NCBI RefSeq assembly: GCF_017744675.1
Contig: NZ_JAGIAV010000008.1
Location: 1-64,000 of the forward strand
From: Flavobacterium sp.
Lineage (GTDB): Bacteria; Bacteroidota; Bacteroidia; Flavobacteriales; Flavobacteriaceae
Reading direction: 5' to 3'
DNA length: 64,000 nucleotides
Positions within the stretch are counted from its first letter, which is position 1; the number at the start of each line of letters is the position of its first letter. Shown piece by piece: positions 45,197 to 54,348 of the stretch. The position numbers and the translations under genes were made by a program. The notes beneath the pieces are model-generated. The model was not told the origin of the DNA, did no database searches, and worked only from the letters and a program-made list of their open reading frames with translations.

Positions 45197-46645
45197 TTAT
45201 TTTTGGCCTGTTAAAGTTGCTGGATCAAGCAGCTTTTTAATTTGATCTTCTGTTAGCAATTTCTTTTCGCGTATCAGCTCCAGAATTCCTTTATTGGTTG
45301 CAAGCGCTTCTTTGGCCAGTTCTGTCGTTTTTTCGTAACCCAAAATAGGATTTAGAGCCGTTACAACACCAACACTTCTGTCCATATAATGCGCTAAAAT
45401 GTCTTTATTTACTGTGATGCCATCGATACAGTTTTTTCTAAACAATGGCATGGCTTTAAAAAACAATCCTTGCGATTCCATCATTGCAATGGCTTGAACA
45501 GGTTCAAAAGCATTTAATTGCAATAAGCCAGACTGAGCGGCAACTGTAACTGTGAGGTCATTTCCCATAACTTTAAAACATAACTGGTTCATAAGTTCTG
45601 GCATAACCGGATTTACTTTTCCTGGCATAATTGATGATCCTGGCTGAAGTGCAGGAAGATTGATCTCGAAAAGTCCCGTACGCGGCCCTGAAGCCAAAAT
45701 GATCAAATCGCTGCTTATTTTTGCCAGTGCAACTGCCATACTCTTAAGCGTAGAAGAATACATTACAAATCCCTGCTGACTGGTAGTTGCCGCGATAAGA
45801 TCTTTGCTCATCACGATGGGCTTGCCAGTAATTTTTGCAAGATGCGTTGCTACTTTTTCAGCATAACCTGGAGAGGCCGTAATTCCTGTCCCGATAGCAG
45901 TAGCGCCCATATTTTGCTCACATAGATAAACTTCTGATTTTTTTAAAGCATTAATTTCTGCATCCAATTGATTACCAAAAGCATGAAATTCCTGCCCCAC
46001 CGTCATGGGTACGGCGTCCTGTCCTTCAGTACGTCCCATTTTGATGATATCTTTAAATTCGTCTCCTTTTTTATGGAAAGCTTTTGCTAGAAGATCGGCT
46101 TCTTTGACCAACTTATCGTTATGAAGCAATAATGCCACTTTGATAGCAGTTGGGTACACATCGTTGGTAGATTGCCCCATATTTAAATCATCATGAGGCT
46201 CGATGTATTGATATTCACCTTTTTTATGTCCGCTTAGTTCCAATGCGATATTCGCCAGAACTTCGTTCACATTCATATTGGCAGAAGTACCAGCACCGCC
46301 TTGATACAAATCAACCAGAAATTGATCGTGGTATTTGCCGTCTATTACTGCTTGGCAAGCTTTTTCTATGGCAGCCAATCTGTCTTTTTTAAGTCGGCCA
46401 ACATCGGCATTAGCACGTGCTGCGGCCAGTTTAACCATAGCAAAAGCTCGAACATAATCGGGATAAAATTGTGTTGTCATTCCGCTTATCTGGAAATTTT
46501 CCAATGCTCGGGCTGTCTGCACTCCGTAGTAAGCGTTTGCAGGAATCTGTTTTTCTCCTAGAAGATCTTTTTCAGTTCGGGTCTGCGCATTAAGTGTGCT
46601 TATAGACAATCCGAACAACAGTAGATATTGTACAGTTTTATACAT
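45197..46645 (-). CDS. aspA: aspartate ammonia-lyase with signal peptide
   Basis: The 482-residue enzyme of the fumarase/aspartase family converts aspartate to fumarate and ammonia. The family signature GSSIMPGKVN is at residues 336-345, and TEGQDAVPMTVGQEF and QSTNDVYPTA match the other active-site segments. A clear signal peptide precedes the domain (residues 1-20, YLLLFGLSISTLNA), whereas known aspartases are cytoplasmic. The gene is between the porin gene (39 nt) and the asparaginase gene (29 nt). The predicted periplasmic location is unusual and fits the exported asparaginase. Confidence 0.92.
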   Translation of the reverse strand: MYKTVQYLLLFGLSISTLNAQTRTEKDLLGEKQIPANAYYGVQTARALENFQISGMTTQFYPDYVRAFAMVKLAAARANADVGRLKKDRLAAIEKACQAVIDGKYHDQFLVDLYQGGAGTSANMNVNEVLANIALELSGHKKGEYQYIEPHDDLNMGQSTNDVYPTAIKVALLLHNDKLVKEADLLAKAFHKKGDEFKDIIKMGRTEGQDAVPMTVGQEFHAFGNQLDAEINALKKSEVYLCEQNMGATAIGTGITASPGYAEKVATHLAKITGKPIVMSKDLIAATTSQQGFVMYSSTLKSMAVALAKISSDLIILASGPRTGLFEINLPALQPGSSIMPGKVNPVMPELMNQLCFKVMGNDLTVTVAAQSGLLQLNAFEPVQAIAMMESQGLFFKAMPLFRKNCIDGITVNKDILAHYMDRSVGVVTALNPILGYEKTTELAKEALATNKGILELIREKKLLTEDQIKKLLDPATLTGQK

Positions 46646-46684
46646 ATTTTTTTCTTTTTTTGTGATTAAAAAACAGAATGCTTT

Positions 46685-47911
46685 TTATTGATTCTTTTTA
46701 TAAAATGCTTGTGAGAAGTTGTATCTAAAAGAAAACTGCAGTTTGTTTATAGAAGTACTCCACCCGTCGTTGTAATTTTCGCGGTTACCCCACTGAAACT
46801 CCACTCCGACCATACAGTTTTTTACAGGAGTATATAGAAGGTTTCCTAGAATATATTGTCCCTTTTTGAAAGCCTGATCTGTTTGTCCGTCTGAGTTATC
46901 GATATCGATCATAGAATATCCTATCGCAGTACTAAACTTATCGCTCCAATTATGATCTAAAAAGGCCACAACACCTACCAAAGGAAGTGCAACTCCTTTT
47001 ACTGGCGTTACTGGATTTCCTGGATTGTTTTTAATACCAATATCTACAGGAGCGTCGTTCATGTAGTTCTGCACCCCTTCTCCGTACATAACTTGACCTC
47101 TAAAAACATCATTTTTACTGAAATTGATGTTTGTACTTAAATTAAGTCCCCATCCTACTGCATCTCCAGACAAATTATATTGGTCGTTATTCTGGTCTTT
47201 CCATTCAATTTTTCTTACGATACCAGCTAACTCAACATAACCCCATTTGGTTCCAAGATGATACTCTGCAGAAAGGTCTGGCAACGGAAATCTTGCTTTT
47301 ACGCCTTGCAGTTCAACACGATTGGCATAATCTCCTTGATCGGCACTTGCTCCAGGTCTTTCTAATGCAATAGTTAAACGGGTATCGCCTTGAATTGGCA
47401 TATAACGTATTTGAATATTACGGAAGAATACCATTCCGGTTGGCCCCCAATATTCTAATGAATTCGGAAATACGCCAATATCCATGAATGGGCTCCACGT
47501 TTGCCCTGCTCCAAATTTTCCTAATTCGGCATAAGCATGACGCAGACGAAAAGTAGTTTGTCCTGCATCTACACCTGTACCAAACAATTCAAACTCAAAC
47601 GTTGTTTTTAATTCGCCGAGTCCTGTGTCAAAATAATTCTTAAAGCCTAATCTGGTCTGACGAACAGAAGCGTAGTAACTGCCATCTGGGCCGTATTCGT
47701 TTTTAAAAGAAGGAAGTTTGGTTGGCCTTACTACATCATACCAATCCGATTGGATTTGATTGAAATTATAACCTATATCAGTCATAATAAAACCGTAGAT
47801 TTCCATGCTTTTTGATCCTTCCTCTTGAGCTTGAGCAAAAGCGGAAATGAGAAAACAAATTATAATGGCCCGATGCCTCATCGCTACCATTTGTAAAAAC
47901 CTTTTTTTCAT
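46685..47911 (-). CDS. DcaP-like outer-membrane porin
   Basis: The 408-residue protein has a signal peptide (cleavage near AFAQA) and a beta-barrel whose opening strands read MEIYGFIMTDIGYNFNQIQ and RPTKLPSF, the pattern of DcaP-like porins, with the later FGAGQTWSPFMD and MVFFRNIQIRYMP. DcaP proteins are trimeric channels for dicarboxylates and other small acids. As first gene of an operon with aspartase and asparaginase, it could admit asparagine or aspartate or release fumarate. That role is inference. Confidence 0.8.
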   Translation of the reverse strand: MKKRFLQMVAMRHRAIIICFLISAFAQAQEEGSKSMEIYGFIMTDIGYNFNQIQSDWYDVVRPTKLPSFKNEYGPDGSYYASVRQTRLGFKNYFDTGLGELKTTFEFELFGTGVDAGQTTFRLRHAYAELGKFGAGQTWSPFMDIGVFPNSLEYWGPTGMVFFRNIQIRYMPIQGDTRLTIALERPGASADQGDYANRVELQGVKARFPLPDLSAEYHLGTKWGYVELAGIVRKIEWKDQNNDQYNLSGDAVGWGLNLSTNINFSKNDVFRGQVMYGEGVQNYMNDAPVDIGIKNNPGNPVTPVKGVALPLVGVVAFLDHNWSDKFSTAIGYSMIDIDNSDGQTDQAFKKGQYILGNLLYTPVKNCMVGVEFQWGNRENYNDGWSTSINKLQFSFRYNFSQAFYKKNQ

Positions 47912-48354
47912 AATGATTATAGTTTGTTTTATATAGTGGGATAACTCTACTTACTATTCATTTGCTTTTTACAATCTTGGCTTAAAATAAATTCGATTTA
48001 TTTTAAAAAATCTGCATTCTCGGTACTGGTTTTTCGACCTCCAAAAGTTTTTCAATACTATCGGAATTTTCGTCTTTGGATGAGACTGAAGGATTAAAAC
48101 GATCTCATAACGTCATTTTTTTTGTTAAAAAAGCAAAAAAAGGACTAGATATCAACTGATTATCAAACAAATATAATCAATGCTAATGCACGATTAGAGT
48201 TAATAACGGTTACATTTAACGGTTAAAACATAAGATTAATAATATTAATATGTTAAATCTTCACATTATTTTATAAATTTGTAAGTACATCTTATTTAAC
48301 ATTTTATACGCCAGTGACTTTTTTTTAGACGTTAATAATTTCAAATAATTTATT
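47912..48354. promoter_or_regulatory. 443-nt divergent regulatory region of the asparagine operon
   Basis: Two 9-nt palindromes TAACGGTTA occur at 48204-48212 and 48217-48225, 13 bp apart, a spacing that puts them about one helical turn apart. A -7-like box TAAATTTG is at 48274-48281, 74 nt before the regulator gene. No ORF of note is seen. The palindrome pair is a candidate operator for the divergent regulator at 48355. Confidence 0.5.
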
Positions 48355-49935
48355 ATGGAGTCAATAAAAAAAATCCCTTCGGATACTATCTATAACGAAC
48401 TGGAAAATGTTTTAAAGTTTTATTCTTTCAAAAACTCAATGCTGTTGAGCAATTTTCTGCGGTACATTGTAAAAGAAACGATAGACGAAAGACAGCAGTA
48501 TATTAAAGAGTATTCTATAGCCGTAAACGCTTTAAGCAGACCTTCTCATTTTAACCCGCATGATGATGCAATGGTTCGCATTCATGCAGGAAGATTAAGA
48601 AAACTGCTCAATGAATATTATTCTACTGATGGAAAAAACAATTCGGTGATTATTCATGTCCCAAAAGGCCGTTATGTTCCCGAATTTATTCATAACAGCA
48701 AGCTGAGACAAATGGATTTGCCAATCAGCACAAGTAAAGCCATTCCGATTATTACAGTTTTCCCATTTAAATCTACCGCTCAGAAACCTGATTTAGAAGC
48801 TTTTTCACAAATTCTTTCCGAAGAAATAAGTGCCGAACTTTCCCGTTTTCAAGACATTTCTGTAATAGGCCATTTTACCTCTGATGTTGTTTCGAAAATT
48901 AATGAAAATGTTTTGGAAGCTGCGAGCCTAGTAGGAGCCGATTTTATCATCAACGGACACATTCAAATTATCAATAACAAACTGCAGATCAGAATCAATC
49001 TCATAGACTCATCTTCAGGAAAATTCATATTGACCAAAGTGTTTACCCCTGCCACTATCGATGATGGCATTAGAATTCAAAATGAGATCGTAAAAGATAT
49101 TGTCTCTACAATTGGCGGCTATTATGGCATTATCTTTAAAGAAATGGTGAAAACAGCGCCATCTAAAATAGCCAGCAATTCAGGGATTTTAAAGGCAATT
49201 TGCAGCTATCATGAATACCAATGTTCTTATTCTATTGAAAATTATGCCAATGCGCTATCCCATTTAAATGAAGCTGTAGAATTAGACCCAAATCATTCTA
49301 TTGCTTGGGCCATGCTAGGCGAAATGCATTTGGCTTCTATTGGTCTAGGAATAGAGAATTACAAGAAAACCATCGAAAAAAGCAGTCATTGCATCTCAAA
49401 GGCTTTACAAATAGATCCTAACTGCCAGCAAGCGTGGTACGCACTTGTGCTTTTAAACTGTTTTAAGAAAGATCAAGACAACTGCCTTTCTGCCGCAGAA
49501 CAATGTCTAAAAATAAATCCTAATGCTTCTGGAATTGCCTCTGGAATTGGCTGTATGCTCATTTTTGCAGGCTATTTTGAAAAAGGTTTCAACTTGCTAG
49601 AAAATTCGACTCGCATAAATCCATCACATCCTTGGTGGATTAATATTGGATATTGCTATTATTACATTCACAAAAAAGACTACCAAAAATCTTTATACTG
49701 GGCAGAGAAAATGGATTTTAGCGAAACCATCTGGGATTCTTTACTAAAAGCAGTTTCCTTATCGCTATTGAGCGAAGATGCAAAAGCAAAAATACATTTA
49801 AACAACCTTCTAGAACTACAACCTCAAACCGCAACAGAAATAAAAGAAATACTTTCCAGTTTTATGTTTTCAGACGAAGTAGTTTTTAGAATGGTAAATA
49901 GCTTGAAAAGAATTGGGTTGAAAGATGCTTTTTGA
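48355..49935 (+). CDS. regulator with winged-helix-like N-terminus, TolB-like middle and TPR repeats
   Basis: The 526-residue protein has three parts. Residues of about 1-115 resemble the N-terminal module of one-component TPR regulators (SNFLRYIVKETIDERQQYIKEY, seen in part; HPHDD-like FNPHDDAMVRIHAGRLRKLL; VIIHVPKGRYVPEF). Residues 130-245 match the TolB/FlgO-like domain (AFSQILSEEISAELSRFQD, GADFIINGHIQI, NLIDSSSGKFI). Residues 270-480 are TPR repeats. No transmembrane helix is seen, so it is probably a soluble DNA-binding regulator. It is divergent from the porin-aspA-ansB operon and may control it. Confidence 0.75.
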   Translation: MESIKKIPSDTIYNELENVLKFYSFKNSMLLSNFLRYIVKETIDERQQYIKEYSIAVNALSRPSHFNPHDDAMVRIHAGRLRKLLNEYYSTDGKNNSVIIHVPKGRYVPEFIHNSKLRQMDLPISTSKAIPIITVFPFKSTAQKPDLEAFSQILSEEISAELSRFQDISVIGHFTSDVVSKINENVLEAASLVGADFIINGHIQIINNKLQIRINLIDSSSGKFILTKVFTPATIDDGIRIQNEIVKDIVSTIGGYYGIIFKEMVKTAPSKIASNSGILKAICSYHEYQCSYSIENYANALSHLNEAVELDPNHSIAWAMLGEMHLASIGLGIENYKKTIEKSSHCISKALQIDPNCQQAWYALVLLNCFKKDQDNCLSAAEQCLKINPNASGIASGIGCMLIFAGYFEKGFNLLENSTRINPSHPWWINIGYCYYYIHKKDYQKSLYWAEKMDFSETIWDSLLKAVSLSLLSEDAKAKIHLNNLLELQPQTATEIKEILSSFMFSDEVVFRMVNSLKRIGLKDAF

Positions 49936-49970
49936 TTCTTTAATTTGAAACCAAAACGACAAATTTTGAA

Positions 49971-50216
49971 CTACGCCACTTTCTTCGCTGCTCGTTTTTT
50001 CTTTTCTAATAATTTAAGATGATTTTCGGCACATAGAATTTTCTCGGTCGTGCCGTTTTTTTGTATTTCGATGAGGTAATGAAAATCTCTTTCTTTCGAA
50101 GTCGATTTTATGATTAACCCCTTTTTAAAATCCATTTTTCTTTCGATAATGGTTCCCTTATAAGATCTCCCACTCAATGCCGTGTAGGAAACATCTTGTC
50201 CTTTTACAAATTTCAT
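49971..50216 (-). CDS. small basic hypothetical protein, 81 residues
   Basis: The protein begins MKFVKGQDVSYTALSGRSYKG, a beta-rich SH3/KOW-like opening, contains CAENHLKLLEKKKRAA and ends in a Lys/Arg-rich helix. It looks like a genuine small nucleic-acid-binding protein by composition only. Family not recognised. Confidence 0.55.
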   Translation of the reverse strand: MKFVKGQDVSYTALSGRSYKGTIIERKMDFKKGLIIKSTSKERDFHYLIEIQKNGTTEKILCAENHLKLLEKKKRAAKKVA

Positions 50217-50437
50217 TGTTTTAGCCGTTTGTTCCTAATATTTGCTAATACTTCTAAATCTGAAAAACTAATGTTAAGGGGGGAAATCAGTTTTTCTATT
50301 TCGGCGAATGTAAAAAGTTTTAGCAATTTACAACCCCGTATTTATACCTGTTTTTTGAATCTTAAATATAGTTATTTTTTTAATGTAAAAATAACCTTCC
50401 CAAAAAAAATTGATACAATTTAGAACAACTTCTTTTA

Positions 50438-50507
50438 GCTCTTTTTTAGCATGAATTCCTAGTTTTGAGAGAACGAATCTTTGTTTCAAAAACAACTAAA
50501 AAAGAGC
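50438..50507 (+). promoter_or_regulatory. 12-bp inverted repeat directly ahead of radical-SAM gene
   Basis: GCTCTTTTTTAG (50438-50449) and CTAAAAAAGAGC (50496-50507) are perfect arms 46 nt apart. The right arm ends 3 nt before the ATG, so pairing in the mRNA would cover the ribosome entry site. An operator or RNA switch is possible. Confidence 0.5.
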
Positions 50508-50510
50508 AAA

Positions 50511-51767
50511 ATGGTACAGGAAAGAGTGATGGAGAAATTGGCAATTTTAGCAGATGCAGCCAAATATGATGTTTCGTGCTCCTCGGGACAAAGCACCCGT
50601 AAAAATAAAAACAAAGGACTAGGAGATACTGGAGGCGGAATCTGCCATGCCTTTACCGAAGACGGGCGCTGTGTTTCTTTATTAAAAATACTGCTTACCA
50701 ATCATTGCATTTTTGACTGCGCATATTGCGTGAGCCGAAAAAGCAACGACATCAAACGTGCTGCTTTTACCGTGCAAGAAGTGGTTGATTTAACGATTGG
50801 TTTTTATCGAAGAAATTATATAGAAGGGCTGTTTCTAAGTTCGGGCATTTTTGACAATGCCGACTATACCATGGAGCGTTTGGTGAGAATTGTAAAAAAA
50901 CTGCGATTAGAAGAAAACTTCAATGGTTATATTCATCTAAAAGCAATTCCTGGCGCAAGTGAAGAATTGCTCAAAGAAGCCGGATTATATGCCGACCGTT
51001 TGAGCGTAAATGTCGAAATGCCAACAGAGCAAAGCCTTAAACTGCTAGCGCCAGACAAAAATCATAAAGACGTGATAAAACCGATGGAATATCTTAAAAA
51101 TGAAATTGTTGGTTATCAGGAAGAGAAAAAATCCAATTATAAAACACCGCTTTTTGCTCCAGCAGGACAAAGCACGCAAATGGTGATTGGCGCAACCAAA
51201 GAAAATGATATGGAAATTCTGGGAATGGCCAATTATTTTTACGAACAAATGAAGATGCGCCGCGTATATTATTCGGGTTATGTGCCAATAAGTTACGACA
51301 ACAGACTTCCAGCTATTGGAACTCCCGTGCCAATGATTCGCGAAAATCGTTTGTATCAAGCCGATTGGCTAATTCGATATTACGGGTTTAATGTCAACGA
51401 AATTGTTGGTTTTGACCAGCCGAATCTCGATTTGGATATTGACCCCAAATTAGGTTGGGCTTTGCGAAATCTGCACCAGTTTCCAGTTGATATAAATACG
51501 GCAGATTTAGAGCTAATTCAGCGCATTCCTGGAATAGGATTTTTGAGTGCTAAAAAAATTGTAGCGGCAAGAACTTTCAAAAAATTACAGCCAGAAGATT
51601 TAAAGAAATTAGGAATTGCCTACAGCCGATCAAAGTATTTTTTGGCTTTTTCTTCGCCATTTCATCTGCAAAAAGATCTGACTCCGATTCAAATAAAAAG
51701 CCAGATTCTGAATTTGCAGAACAGCAAATACAAGAATAATTTTTCGAACCAGCTTGCTTTATTTTAA
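50511..51767 (+). CDS. putative DNA modification/repair radical SAM protein
   Basis: From ATG 50511 the protein has 418 residues. The radical-SAM cluster motif is CIFDCAYC with Cys66, 70 and 73. The opening LAILADAAKYDVSCSS and the Gly-rich GDTGGGICH match the TIGR03916-type family linked to uracil-DNA-glycosylase genes. A C-terminal helix-hairpin-helix (IQRIPGIGFLSAKKIVAAR) suggests DNA binding. It is paired with the TIGR03915-type gene 5 nt downstream, its usual partner. An ATG at 50529 is an alternative start. Confidence 0.92.
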   Translation: MVQERVMEKLAILADAAKYDVSCSSGQSTRKNKNKGLGDTGGGICHAFTEDGRCVSLLKILLTNHCIFDCAYCVSRKSNDIKRAAFTVQEVVDLTIGFYRRNYIEGLFLSSGIFDNADYTMERLVRIVKKLRLEENFNGYIHLKAIPGASEELLKEAGLYADRLSVNVEMPTEQSLKLLAPDKNHKDVIKPMEYLKNEIVGYQEEKKSNYKTPLFAPAGQSTQMVIGATKENDMEILGMANYFYEQMKMRRVYYSGYVPISYDNRLPAIGTPVPMIRENRLYQADWLIRYYGFNVNEIVGFDQPNLDLDIDPKLGWALRNLHQFPVDINTADLELIQRIPGIGFLSAKKIVAARTFKKLQPEDLKKLGIAYSRSKYFLAFSSPFHLQKDLTPIQIKSQILNLQNSKYKNNFSNQLALF

Positions 51768-51772
51768 TTCAA

Positions 51773-52552
51773 ATGACCCAAATAGTTTATGATGGAAGTT
51801 TTGAAGGCTGGCTAACAGCGGTTTTTGAAATCTATGAATACAAACTTAATGATGTTGTTTTTGCGAAAGAGGAGCTATCAAACACTTTACTTTTTTCTAA
51901 TACGCATTTGGTACTAACTAATGGTGAAAAAGCCAATCGTGTTTTAAATGGTTTGCAGCAACGTCTTTCTATTCATGGTTTCAACAATATTTATTTTGCT
52001 TTTTTATCTGGGTTAGATCAGATAGAAGAAACTTTGTTTCGATTTGCAGCCTATGTTTTTGCAAGTCCAATTAATATTGAAGGAGATTTAAGCCGAAGCG
52101 AAGTTTTGAATGTGAAAAAAGCAGCGCATGTAACGGGAAAAGAAAGCCATAGAATGAAAGCTTTTGTTCGTTTTAAGCTCACAAAAGACGAATTGTATTA
52201 TGCCATCATAGAGCCAGATTGCGATGTTTTACCGCTTATCGAACAGCATTTTAAAAACCGTTATGCAGACCAGCGCTGGCTGATTTACGACTCGAAACGC
52301 AAATACGGAATCTATTATGATCTGGAAAATGTCTCAACGGTCGAAATGCAGTTTGAGTCGAATGCTTCTTCGAGTTTTTTAGCCGAAATCAATGATGAAA
52401 ATGAGGAATTTTTCCAGAATTTATGGCGTAATTATTTCAGCAGTGTCAATATCGAATCGCGAAAAAACACCAAACTTCATATCAAACACATGCCCAAACG
52501 ATATTGGAAAAACCTAACAGAGAAAATTCCGAACCTCAACAAAAGACAGTAA
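51773..52552 (+). CDS. TIGR03915-type putative DNA metabolism protein
   Basis: The 259-residue protein starts MTQIVYDGSFEGWLTAVFEIYE, as in the DUF4130/TIGR03915 family that accompanies the radical-SAM protein above; HRMKAFVRFKLTKDELYYAIIEPDCDVLP and QRWLIYDSKRKYGIYYD are further family segments (given here in part). In other phyla the domain is fused to a uracil-DNA glycosylase. The two genes form an operon and probably act together in DNA repair or base modification; the reaction is not known to me. Confidence 0.9.
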   Translation: MTQIVYDGSFEGWLTAVFEIYEYKLNDVVFAKEELSNTLLFSNTHLVLTNGEKANRVLNGLQQRLSIHGFNNIYFAFLSGLDQIEETLFRFAAYVFASPINIEGDLSRSEVLNVKKAAHVTGKESHRMKAFVRFKLTKDELYYAIIEPDCDVLPLIEQHFKNRYADQRWLIYDSKRKYGIYYDLENVSTVEMQFESNASSSFLAEINDENEEFFQNLWRNYFSSVNIESRKNTKLHIKHMPKRYWKNLTEKIPNLNKRQ

Positions 52553-52576
52553 AATCTAGTTTGATCTGTTCAAATC

Positions 52577-52632
52577 CTTTTAAATCCGCGTGAAATACTT
52601 TTACGCATTGATTTTCACGCAGATTTAAAAAG
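52577..52632. terminator. imperfect inverted repeat between convergent genes
   Basis: CTTTTAAATCCGCGTGAAAT pairs with ATTTTCACGCAGATTTAAAAG (one mismatch and two extra bases). It separates the DNA-metabolism operon from the convergent GH130 gene and is of the CGCGTGAAA type repeated in flavobacterial intergenic DNA. Confidence 0.6.
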
Positions 52633-52691
52633 ATTATAGCAGATATACGCAGATTACCTATAAACTGTTGAGTGAAATTGAATATAAATTA

Positions 52692-54158
52692 TCACTTACT
52701 TTTTTTAAGCGCATCTAGCAGCTCCACCATATCTACTACAGCATAAGTCGAACAATAGTCCGATACGGCATAAGGCAAGATTAAACTGTTGTTATGAATA
52801 ATGGCTCCGCAGGAATACACCACATTTGGCACATATCCTTCACGTTCATCTTCTAGAGGAGAAAGCAATGGTTCTGCCAATCTTCCTATTTCTTTTGAAG
52901 GATCATCCAAATCAAACAGAGAAACGCCAATACAATAACGTCGCATAGAACCTACTCCGTGCGTAATGACAAGCCAGCCTTCTTCTGTCCAAAGCGGCGA
53001 CCCACAATTTCCTATTTGCGTCAATTCCCAAGTAAAACGGGGTTCTTGCAGTAAAACAGGCTTATTCCATTGCGTTACTCGATCAGAATACATAATGTAA
53101 TTATTTACTCCGTCAATTCGCGCCAACATGGCATATTTGCCTTTTATTTTTCGAGGAAACAAGGCTAGATTTTTGTTCTGCGCACCTTCTCCGTGAAGCG
53201 GCATTACTCTAAAACTATAAAAATCTTCGGTCGAAATTAATTTTGGCAGAATCGTATGTCCGTTATAAGCGGTATACGTTGCCATAACGCGAGTCGAACC
53301 ATTATCATCGGTAAAACGCACAAAACGAGCATCTTCAATTCCGCGGCTTTCAGAATCAGAAATCGGAAATATAACACGTTCTGTGATATCAGAATCATGT
53401 TTAAACTGCAAATCGTAAAAAGAATTCGCCAGCCACAAAATTTCTTCCAGAGCCACTTTTCTTTCCTCACGGATTAAAGGATCTTTTAAATTCTCAATCA
53501 GCATGTTTTTAAGAACCGCAAATTCAAATTCTTCTGGAAGATCCTGCATAATTTGTCCGATATATTTATCAGTTGTATGCATTTCGTAAAGCTTGGTGAG
53601 AAATCGTTCTTTATTAAACAAAGTTTTATGTTCGATTTCTGCCTGATCAATATGATTTCCAATCTTCATAATATGCAAATCATTATCTCGATCTAAAATA
53701 GCTCTTCTAAAAACAATCGACGAAATATGACCTTCACCAGTTGCTCGAAAAGAAATAATTACTCGCTTTTCTCCCGCTTCTAAGCCCGTCTGATCAAAAT
53801 CTTCTACAATCGAAGGATTAAAAATCGCAGCCGATTCTATTGCATATTCCATTGTGCAATAAGAACCAATAAGCATTTTTCGGTCTAGCGACAGGGCTTC
53901 ATAATCAATCTGCATGCCCTCGATTATCGGCCTTATTCGCTCGCAATGTCTAAAAAATACTGCCGAAATATTTCGATGTCTCCTCGCAAATTCGCGAAGT
54001 GTCTGCTCCAGAGTCTGTAGGACTTGTTTCTCGTCTAGCATCATTATCCGAAGTACCATTTGCTGGGTCCTTTCTTGCCCATTCATAAAATATCGGGCAA
54101 CAACTCTTCTGGAATCTGGCAAAAACTTTATATTTTTTCGGACAACGGATACTCGCAT
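52692..54158 (-). CDS. glycoside hydrolase family 130 protein
   Basis: The 488-residue protein belongs to GH130, five-bladed beta-propeller phosphorylases and hydrolases acting mostly on beta-mannosides. ISDSESRGIEDARFVRFTDD (in part GIEDARFVRF) contains the catalytic Asp of the family, and IGNCGSPLWTEEGWLVITHG and GYVPNVVYSCGA match the conserved phosphate-binding region. An N-terminal extension of about 150 residues is present, as in the longer GH130 subgroup. No signal peptide, so it is cytoplasmic. It stands alone here. Confidence 0.9.
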   Translation of the reverse strand: MRVSVVRKNIKFLPDSRRVVARYFMNGQERTQQMVLRIMMLDEKQVLQTLEQTLREFARRHRNISAVFFRHCERIRPIIEGMQIDYEALSLDRKMLIGSYCTMEYAIESAAIFNPSIVEDFDQTGLEAGEKRVIISFRATGEGHISSIVFRRAILDRDNDLHIMKIGNHIDQAEIEHKTLFNKERFLTKLYEMHTTDKYIGQIMQDLPEEFEFAVLKNMLIENLKDPLIREERKVALEEILWLANSFYDLQFKHDSDITERVIFPISDSESRGIEDARFVRFTDDNGSTRVMATYTAYNGHTILPKLISTEDFYSFRVMPLHGEGAQNKNLALFPRKIKGKYAMLARIDGVNNYIMYSDRVTQWNKPVLLQEPRFTWELTQIGNCGSPLWTEEGWLVITHGVGSMRRYCIGVSLFDLDDPSKEIGRLAEPLLSPLEDEREGYVPNVVYSCGAIIHNNSLILPYAVSDYCSTYAVVDMVELLDALKKSK

Positions 54159-54348
54159 AACTGGAAAATTTTATAATAATAACATTAAGGAATCTATTTA
54201 TTACACAACAAGTTAATGATTTTTGTTAAAGAAAAAAACTTAATTTTTTATTAAAACTTCCAATTTCCCTGTAATTCAAGGATTTTTTTATGCTGTTTTC
54301 ATCAAAAGTTTTTTCATAATTTCGTCTCTAGACCTCCAACCTAAAACA
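54159..54348. other. divergent promoter region, GH130 / HTH gene
   Basis: AT-rich, no gene. TAATTTCG at about 54318 is a weak -7-like match ahead of the HTH gene. Confidence 0.3.
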
